A DNA stretch of 64,000 nt from NCBI GenBank assembly GCA_008933735.1, contig WBUL01000002.1, positions 335,937 to 399,936 of the forward strand, in the 5' to 3' direction. The notes under the pieces are model-generated. The model saw only the letters and a program-made list of their open reading frames with translations. It had not been told where the DNA came from and did no database searches. The translations under genes were made by a program, and so were the position numbers. Shown here one piece after another: positions 58,780 through 64,000 of the stretch. The stretch comes from Anaerolineae bacterium. GTDB lineage: Bacteria > Chloroflexota > Anaerolineae > Aggregatilineales > J027. Within the stretch, counting starts at the first letter, position 1. Every line of letters begins with the position of its first letter.

Positions 58780-60417
58780 TTACGGCCAGAACTTCCGGCC
58801 CCACTGCTGGTAGGCATTAAACATCGAATTCCAGTCTCCTGTCGGGATACCGCCGCCGCCTTTATGCATCCCGGAATCGGCATCGCCCGCGCCGATATTG
58901 TCGGTAGTTCCCTGGAAACCCCACTGCATGACCCCCGAATAGCCATATTGGTTAAAAAGCTGATCCAGGGCGCCTGCAATCCATTCACCTCCGTTGCTGC
59001 GGCCTAAATCATTGAAGAATCCCCCAACCGGGCCAATTTCTTCCATGATGATGGGCTTCTTCCAGACCTTTTTTGCGCGGTCGGCTTCCCGGATGGCTTC
59101 AATCGCACGGTGCCCAATCGGATTGTCGTATTTTTCGCGGTCACGGTAGGAATGGATGGTCGCAAAATCCAGCGTGGGGAGCTTATAAAGTTTATCCGCA
59201 TAATTTTTGCCTTCATAAGCATGTTCCACGAACAAATGATGGCAGCTCTCGATGCTGGTCGTGATCAACGTGTTCGGATCGAGGTCTCGTATAAGGGCAG
59301 TGACGTACTTGTAATACTGGAAAAATTCTTCAGCGATTGTCAGCATGTCGGGAGGGTCAACAGGCGGGTGCGGGTGTACCTGGGCTTCATTACACACCCC
59401 CCACGCAAACAACCCATCGTGCCCTTTCAACGCGCCAATCACCGTTTTGATGAATGGAATATAGGTCTGCCGGTAACCTTCTCTAAAGTAGGCAGCGTTG
59501 TACGCGGCAGGCACCCGGTAGCGCCCGCCATCACACGGCACATTAAAGCCACTTCCCTTGGAGTCATCCAGGGTCACCAGCGCGAACATGCCACGTTTAT
59601 GGATTTTATCCAGCGCGACTTCCAGTTTCTTGATCGCTGTCTGAGCATCTGACCCGCTGAACGGGGCATACATTCGGATCACCCGCGCCCGCATTTCCTT
59701 AGCGACATCCAGTTGAATATCCTGGTGCTGCGGCTGGGCATACTGGGTTACCGAACCGGGGAAACCATACCAGGCGAATTCACGCAAATTTACACCGACA
59801 AATTTAAAAGGACTGCCATTCAGATAAAACTGTCCATTGGTGATGCTGAAGCCTTTTTTCGGCTTTTCTTCTTCCGGCGGGGCTGAGGTTCCAATTGTTG
59901 AAACAGCAGGCTCGGCTGACTTGAGTAAAATCACCTGCATCATCACCGCTAATTTGACTTCATCGGTGAGGTTAGGGAGCTGCTCCAACGGAACCCCTTC
60001 GTAATATTCGAGCTGCACATTTTTGATCCAGGGAATGCCTGCCTGTTGCAGCCAGGTATCGACCATCGCCGGCTGTCCCAGTCCAGCAGCCGTTTTCTGA
60101 AACGCTTCCAGCAAAACTTTATTCGTAAAATCACCCTCTATTTTGGGGTAGGTTACAGCCGGAGCGGCTTTTGCAGTGGGGGTGGGTCGCGGGCCTGTTC
60201 CCTGCCACAAAAGATTGGCAGATGCATCGTTCCCACCCACCGGACGTTCAGACACCCATAAATTACCAGGCCCTTCAACGTTATGCCATATCCAGCCTTC
60301 AGCCTCAATGGGTGTACCAGTCACTTTGACTTCAATATCTGCCCCCACCTTGCCCGCTAACTCGGCAGCGAAACTGGGGCCGTTCCGTATATCTACTTCC
60401 CGGGTCGTCTTAAACAT
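58780..60417 (-). CDS. GH5-like glycoside hydrolase with N-terminal SH3-like domain
   Basis: A 545-residue protein. Residues 1-60 look like a bacterial SH3 domain (TTREVDIRNGPSFAAEL, GWIWHNVEG, LWVSERP). A Pro/Thr linker and a helical region of about 70 residues follow, then a TIM-barrel glycosidase from about residue 195 (FSITNGQFYLNGSPFKFVGVNL). The acid/base is probably Glu344 (GVCNEAQ) and the nucleophile Glu460 (IIMEEIG), as in GH5 mannanases and related families. No signal peptide is visible at the chosen start, which is odd for such an enzyme; non-classical export or an intracellular role is possible. GGAG precedes the ATG. Confidence 0.8.
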   Translation of the reverse strand: MFKTTREVDIRNGPSFAAELAGKVGADIEVKVTGTPIEAEGWIWHNVEGPGNLWVSERPVGGNDASANLLWQGTGPRPTPTAKAAPAVTYPKIEGDFTNKVLLEAFQKTAAGLGQPAMVDTWLQQAGIPWIKNVQLEYYEGVPLEQLPNLTDEVKLAVMMQVILLKSAEPAVSTIGTSAPPEEEKPKKGFSITNGQFYLNGSPFKFVGVNLREFAWYGFPGSVTQYAQPQHQDIQLDVAKEMRARVIRMYAPFSGSDAQTAIKKLEVALDKIHKRGMFALVTLDDSKGSGFNVPCDGGRYRVPAAYNAAYFREGYRQTYIPFIKTVIGALKGHDGLFAWGVCNEAQVHPHPPVDPPDMLTIAEEFFQYYKYVTALIRDLDPNTLITTSIESCHHLFVEHAYEGKNYADKLYKLPTLDFATIHSYRDREKYDNPIGHRAIEAIREADRAKKVWKKPIIMEEIGPVGGFFNDLGRSNGGEWIAGALDQLFNQYGYSGVMQWGFQGTTDNIGAGDADSGMHKGGGGIPTGDWNSMFNAYQQWGRKFWP

Positions 60418-60450
60418 CTTATTTTCTCCAAGTGTGCGGCTTACAGTACC

Positions 60451-60480
60451 ATTCTACAAACAAGCAATCTTGTCAGTCAA
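60451..60480 (-). promoter_or_regulatory. Promoter of the GH5-like gene
   Basis: TTGACT (60475-60480) and TAGAAT (60451-60456) are 18 bp apart on the minus strand, both 5/6 matches. The start would be near 60444, about 27 nt before the ATG. Confidence 0.6.
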
Positions 60481-60548
60481 ATTAGGTCGCCTATTGTGAG
60501 ATCAGCGGTAAGAGAATATGCTTGGGGGGTGATTTTTGTGAGGAAACT

Positions 60549-61454
60549 ATGAAACGCAAATTTGCCCTGTTTCTGCTTTTAATACTCGCGCTTTTTGCGG
60601 TAAGCGCCTGTGGAGAAGAAGAAAACAACCAAACGGCCCCAACGGAAGCCACTGAACAGGTTGAAGCAACCACACCACCCACTCCTATCCCCGCTACCCC
60701 AACACTCTCTGTGAGTGCGTCCAGCGCATCGAGTCAGGGCCAAGACGGGGTCCCGGTTCTTGTGCCTGAAGTCGTTGGAACTTACCCACATGACCCCAGC
60801 GCATATACTCAGGGTCTGCTGCTGCATGACGGCAGTCTGTACGAAAGTGCGGGTAAATATGGCGAATCCCGTCTGCGGAAGGTTGACCTGACAACAGGCC
60901 AGGCTTTACAGGAAACACCAGTTGACCCGATTTACTTCGCGGAAGGATTGGCACTGGTCGATGACCGACTGATCCAACTCACCTGGAAGGAAGAGGTTGC
61001 ATTGGTCTATGATCTTGAGACGTTAGAGCAAACCGCCAGCCTGGAGTACACAGGTGAAGGTTGGGGACTGTGTTACGATCAAGAAGCGCTGTACATGACG
61101 GACGGCAGCAGCTATTTATTCGTTCGCAATCCTGAAAATCTTGACCTGCTCGACCAGATTCCGGTGACCATGGATGGCCTCCCCGTCGAAGATTTAAATG
61201 AGCTGGAATGCGTGGGAGAATTTATCTATGCCAATGTTTATCAGCAAAATATCATCGTGCAAATTGACAAAGTGACCGGTAACGTGGCGGCGGTAATTGA
61301 TGCGTCGAATCTGCTCACACCAGAAGAATACATCGCCCTTCAATCCGGCGAGGTGCTAAACGGCATCGCCTACGACCCAGCCAAAGAGATTTTTTATATT
61401 ACTGGCAAGCACTGGCCCAAGCTGTTTGAGGTCAGGTTCGTCGAAAGAGAATAA
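60549..61454 (+). CDS. Glutaminyl-peptide cyclotransferase (plant/bacterial propeller type), lipoprotein
   Basis: A 301-residue lipoprotein: hydrophobic residues 5-17 and lipobox VSAC give a lipidated Cys near residue 19. A Thr/Pro/Ser-rich linker of about 40 residues follows. The rest is a five-bladed propeller of the glutamine cyclotransferase family, with HDPSAYTQGLLLHDGSLYES, VDPIYFAEGLAL and the late LNGIAYDPAKEIFYITGKHWPKLFEV. The family converts N-terminal glutamine of peptides to pyroglutamate. GAGGAAA precedes the ATG at 60549; an upstream in-frame start is unlikely. It would act outside the cytoplasmic membrane. Confidence 0.9.
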   Translation: MKRKFALFLLLILALFAVSACGEEENNQTAPTEATEQVEATTPPTPIPATPTLSVSASSASSQGQDGVPVLVPEVVGTYPHDPSAYTQGLLLHDGSLYESAGKYGESRLRKVDLTTGQALQETPVDPIYFAEGLALVDDRLIQLTWKEEVALVYDLETLEQTASLEYTGEGWGLCYDQEALYMTDGSSYLFVRNPENLDLLDQIPVTMDGLPVEDLNELECVGEFIYANVYQQNIIVQIDKVTGNVAAVIDASNLLTPEEYIALQSGEVLNGIAYDPAKEIFYITGKHWPKLFEVRFVERE

Positions 61455-61476
61455 CATGCTGCTTCAAGGAAAACCC

Positions 61477-62205
61477 ATGCCCCAATCAAAAATGTCCAAC
61501 CGCCCTGTGCAAATCATTGGGCATCGGGGAGCATCAGGGCTGGCACCCGAAAATACCCTGGCAGCTTTTCATAAGGCTGTAGAACTCAGGTTGGATGCCG
61601 TTGAATTTGATGTCCAGCGCACCAGCGACGGGTATCTTGTTGTATTTCACGACGATGAATTAGACCGCGTTACCAACGGTACTGGCTTGCTGCGCGAACG
61701 CACGCTATCAAGTCTCAAAGCGCTGGATGCGGGAAGCGGGTTCAGCAAAGAATTTAAGGACGAGCGTATTCCCACCCTGCGTGAACTGTTCAATCTGATG
61801 CGTGACAATGCACTGCTGCTCTACCTGGAAATGAAAGACCCGTCGCTTTTCCCTGGCATTGAGGAGGAAATCGCCGCCCTGATTCAGGAATATCACTTCG
61901 TAGAGCGGTGCTGCGTTCGTTCCTTTGACCATGCTTCGCTCCATCGGTTTCATAGGGTTGCGCCAGAAGTCCCAGTATCTGAATTGTGGTACACCAAATT
62001 CCCTTCTGCCGAAGAAACCACCTACCCCACCCTGAATCTGATGTTTGGGCTTTGCACAGCGGAACAGGTTGCAGCAGCTCATGCACGCGGACAAAAAGTC
62101 ACCTGCTGGACAGTTAATGAGGTTGAGGACGCCAAACATCTCATTGGAATGGGTGTAGACGGACTGACAGGCGACTATCCGGATCGCCTGCTAGCGCTGT
62201 TCTGA
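61477..62205 (+). CDS. Glycerophosphodiester phosphodiesterase
   Basis: A 242-residue cytoplasmic GDPD-family enzyme that hydrolyses glycerophosphodiesters to glycerol-3-phosphate and an alcohol. The metal-site residues are visible in HRGASGLAPENT, AVEFDVQRTSDG and VVFHDDELDRVTNGTG. The later CCVRSFDHASL and CWTVNE, and the end GVDGLTGDYPDRL, complete the TIM barrel. The start at 61477 is preferred because AAGGA lies 6 bases upstream. The UgpB/A/E-like importer 3 kb away would supply its substrate. The 3' end overlaps the convergent TetR gene by 31 bp. Confidence 0.93.
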   Translation: MPQSKMSNRPVQIIGHRGASGLAPENTLAAFHKAVELRLDAVEFDVQRTSDGYLVVFHDDELDRVTNGTGLLRERTLSSLKALDAGSGFSKEFKDERIPTLRELFNLMRDNALLLYLEMKDPSLFPGIEEEIAALIQEYHFVERCCVRSFDHASLHRFHRVAPEVPVSELWYTKFPSAEETTYPTLNLMFGLCTAEQVAAAHARGQKVTCWTVNEVEDAKHLIGMGVDGLTGDYPDRLLALF

Positions 62206-62795
62206 TGGCTTCGCGGGCGGGCTGCCCCGTCCGCTCGCCCCTGCTTCCAACCATGAATATATGATCTCACCGCTTTTTCAAAGGCCTCATCAACGGAACC
62301 GCCGCGCCGGAACTGCTCGCTGATTTCCAGCATAACAAAACCATGTACCAGTGCCCACACTCCGCGCAGCATAGGCAGCGAATCTTCATGCCCCACGATT
62401 TTAGACATCACCGCCTGTAAGGGCAGCGCCAGCGCTTCCATATACATATGATCCGGCTGCATCTCCTCTGGCAGCGTTCCAAACGCGAGGCTATAAGACG
62501 CGGGGTGCTTTTTCGCAAATTCCCGATAGGCTCTCGTCATAGCCTGAGCCGTTTCAACCGGATCCTCTCCCACGGCTGCCGAACGCATGGTTTCTACCAG
62601 ACTTTCTACAGTAGCCATGTTGATGGCTTTTAAGAGTTCCGCTTTGCTATTGAAGTAGCGATATAACGACGGCGCTTTGACTCCAAGTTCCGCGGCAAGC
62701 TTGTTGAGCGATAGGTTTTCTACACCCCCGATTTCGAGTAAATCGAGGGCCTTTTCCAGAACCGTTTCCCGCGAAATCTGAGATGGATAAGGCAT
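62175..62795 (-). CDS. TetR-family transcriptional regulator
   Basis: A 206-residue regulator with an N-terminal TetR DNA-binding domain (SRETVLEKALDLLE to LSLNKLAAELGVKAPSLYRYFNSKAELL, residues 8-58). A C-terminal helical ligand domain of the WHG type follows (LRGVWALVHGFVMLEISEQF). The last 20 residues are Arg/Ser-rich and lie over the convergent phosphodiesterase gene. It is downstream of a DUF4260 gene with a 4-bp gap, so it probably represses its own operon. A matching operator candidate flanks the promoter at 63.2 kb. The inducer is unknown. Confidence 0.92.
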   Translation of the reverse strand: MPYPSQISRETVLEKALDLLEIGGVENLSLNKLAAELGVKAPSLYRYFNSKAELLKAINMATVESLVETMRSAAVGEDPVETAQAMTRAYREFAKKHPASYSLAFGTLPEEMQPDHMYMEALALPLQAVMSKIVGHEDSLPMLRGVWALVHGFVMLEISEQFRRGGSVDEAFEKAVRSYIHGWKQGRADGAARPRSHQNSASRRSG

Positions 62796-62799
62796 ATTA

Positions 62800-63180
62800 T
62801 TATACGCGGCCCAGATGCGTTGATTTAAATTCTGTCGGATATTTCAGCCCGTAACCTAACATCCGATCCATCCCGATGTGGGCAAACCAGATGAGCGCTG
62901 TTTGCACTCCGATTTCCGAATCTATCATGAACATGAGCGCCAGGAACACTGCGGGAACGACATAGGTGTGTACCCAGTTGTACGTCAGCGCCCCAATACG
63001 TGGATTACGCAGATAGCCAACCATCGACAGATCCGGCACGAGAAGCAGCGCCAGGAACAGCCACAAGCTGCCTTCCTGCTGCGTATAAACCGCAATTGCC
63101 CCGACGAAAAGAGCGAACCCTTCCAGATGCAGCAGCAAACGCGGCAGTGAGACTGTGGGGGCACTAAAGGTTTGTGTCAT
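62800..63180 (-). CDS. DUF4260 membrane protein
   Basis: A 126-residue protein with four hydrophobic helices. The family signature is seen in LLVPDLSMVGYLRNPRIGALTYNWVHTYVVP and FAHIGMDRMLGYGLKYPTEFKSTHLG. The function of DUF4260 is not known. The start at 63180 has GGAGAAA at a good distance; a longer in-frame reading to 63252 would run over the promoter. It heads a two-gene unit with the TetR regulator, a common arrangement for a regulator and its target. Confidence 0.88.
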   Translation of the reverse strand: MTQTFSAPTVSLPRLLLHLEGFALFVGAIAVYTQQEGSLWLFLALLLVPDLSMVGYLRNPRIGALTYNWVHTYVVPAVFLALMFMIDSEIGVQTALIWFAHIGMDRMLGYGLKYPTEFKSTHLGRV

Positions 63181-63196
63181 CACTTTCTCCCTCAAA

Positions 63197-63258
63197 ACTA
63201 AATGCGTTAGTCTTATATCGCTAAATATATTATCTTTCGGATCTGGCGTCAAGACTAA
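63197..63258 (-). promoter_or_regulatory. DUF4260-tetR promoter with flanking operator half-sites
   Basis: On the minus strand TTGACG (63247-63252) and TATATT (63224-63229) are exactly 17 bp apart. TTAGTCTT (63207-63214) and its reverse complement AAGACTAA (63251-63258) flank the promoter. A third half-site makes ACTAA-ATGCG-TTAGT (63197-63211), an inverted repeat just past the predicted start. The arrangement is typical of TetR autorepression. Confidence 0.7.
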
Positions 63259-63269
63259 TGGAATAAGTT

Positions 63270-63959
63270 TTAAGGTTTTGCCTCAAAACGAATCAAAACT
63301 TCGCTCAACGATTTTTTAGTAATGGCAGGCACTTTGGCGCCATCAGCCGGATAGCCTACAGGAATCACTACGTAAGCACGCTCGTTCGGTGGACGCTGCA
63401 AAATTTCGCTGAGAAACCCCATCGGATTCGGAGTATGCGTCAGGGTCGCCAGGCCAGCCAGATGCAAACTACTTAACAGCATCCCCACCGCGATGCCGAC
63501 CGATTCGGTTACATAATAATGTTTGATTTTTCGCTGTTTACCAGTTTCAGGATCGGGTATCAGCCCATAAACCTGCTGAAACACAACAATGAGATAGGGC
63601 GCATCTTCTAAATGCGGCTTGTGCCAATCGGTGCCAAGGGGTGCAAGTGCCGCCAGCCACTCGGTACTCATACGATTTTCGTAACTTTCTTTTTCTTCTG
63701 CTTCCGCGGCTACACGAATCCTGTGTTTTATATTGGGATCGCTGACCACCACGAACGTCCAGGGCTGCTGATTCGCCCCTGATGGGGCGGTGGCAGCCGT
63801 TACAACGGCATTTTCAATCAACTCGAACGGGACAGGTTGGGTAGAAAAATCACGCACAGTGCGGCGCTTCGTCATCCGATTCAGAAATTCACGGGAATTT
63901 TTGAGCTGCTCTTCCATCGACAGATGTGTGAATTCGAGCGGCCTGAACTCATATCGCAT
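63270..63959 (-). CDS. Nitroreductase-family flavoprotein, iodotyrosine-deiodinase-like
   Basis: A 229-residue FMN enzyme. The FMN-binding RRTVRDFSTQPVP, TAATAPSGANQQPWTFVVV and the late VIPVGYPADGAKVP are standard for the family. Residues 86-116 (AEEKESYENRMSTEWLAAL and TDWHKPHL) follow the active-site lid of mammalian iodotyrosine deiodinase as I recall it. The substrate-gripping triad Glu-Tyr-Lys is conserved as Glu89, Tyr93 and Lys114. It may remove halogen from halotyrosines or reduce related phenols. No membrane anchor is present. AAAGGA precedes the ATG. It lies upstream of the DUF4260-tetR unit, which has its own promoter. Confidence 0.85.
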   Translation of the reverse strand: MRYEFRPLEFTHLSMEEQLKNSREFLNRMTKRRTVRDFSTQPVPFELIENAVVTAATAPSGANQQPWTFVVVSDPNIKHRIRVAAEAEEKESYENRMSTEWLAALAPLGTDWHKPHLEDAPYLIVVFQQVYGLIPDPETGKQRKIKHYYVTESVGIAVGMLLSSLHLAGLATLTHTPNPMGFLSEILQRPPNERAYVVIPVGYPADGAKVPAITKKSLSEVLIRFEAKP

Positions 63960-64000
63960 AAAACCTATCCTTTAAAAATAGACAGGGAGTAGTTTATCCA

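Noticed and set aside
1..64000. tRNA or rRNA genes
   Set aside because: The intergenic gaps were read by eye for cloverleaf arms and conserved rRNA stretches; none was found, though a covariance search was not possible.

Overview
The window is one contiguous stretch of chromosome from a bacterium that most resembles an aerobic or facultative member of the Chloroflexota (Anaerolineae-like). This placement is inference. It rests on the overall protein character, two-copy NuoM complex I genes, a caa3-type oxidase subunit IV, PMT/GT39-like membrane proteins with large beta-rich tails, several Ser/Thr kinase and FHA proteins, and Psd/Pss phospholipid synthesis. Genes are tightly packed with many 1-20 bp overlaps. 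No rRNA, tRNA, CRISPR array, transposase or phage gene was recognised, so this looks like core chromosome.

Layout. 0-6 kb: methyltransferase, FHA protein, alpha/beta hydrolase, aldo-keto reductase, a HEAT-repeat membrane protein and glutamate dehydrogenase. 6-10 kb: a minus-strand run of a GT39-like protein and cobT-cobS-cobU (nucleotide-loop assembly of cobalamin). 10-13 kb: uvrA, then a 420-bp gap with two hairpins that carry the same C-rich loop (candidate small RNA), then der. 14.5-19 kb: small unknown membrane proteins, a stand-alone DUF4062 protein, cytochrome oxidase subunits III and IV, a terpenoid-cyclase-fold protein and a two-domain signalling-like protein. 19-24 kb: a second GT39-like protein and an F0-only ATP synthase cluster (atpI, atpB, atpE and a b-delta fusion). 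24-25 kb: a two-domain thioredoxin and a single-domain response regulator. 25-35.3 kb: the membrane arm of complex I only (nuoA, H, J, K, L, M, M, N).

35.5-37.4 kb: a DedA-like protein and a phospholipase-D-family enzyme. 37.5-45.5 kb: a branched-chain amino-acid-type ABC system with two paralogous binding proteins and unusually enlarged permeases, followed by a lipoprotein and two tandem Ser/Thr kinases. 48-52.7 kb: a second, canonical-size ABC system of the same type. 52.7-54.9 kb: pssA, psd and a divergently transcribed membrane-anchored methyltransferase, plausibly a route from PS to PE and on to methylated PE. 55-58.7 kb: a UgpB/A/E-like importer without an ATPase, with a strongly folded intergenic RNA between the binding-protein and permease genes. 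58.8-64 kb: a GH5-like glycosidase with an SH3-like N-terminus, a glutaminyl cyclase lipoprotein, a glycerophosphodiesterase, TetR plus DUF4260, and a nitroreductase closely resembling iodotyrosine deiodinase.

Themes. Respiratory energy conservation is prominent, and the complexes are split: membrane arm without peripheral arm, F0 without F1, oxidase III/IV without I/II. Uptake of amino acids and glycerophosphodiester-type compounds, phospholipid metabolism and Ser/Thr phosphorylation/FHA signalling also recur. The least explained items are the twin C-rich-loop hairpins near 13.0 kb, the NuoM copy that lacks its channel lysine, the enlarged Liv permeases, the folded leader at 56.5 kb, and the 90-residue protein with three EDTL motifs.
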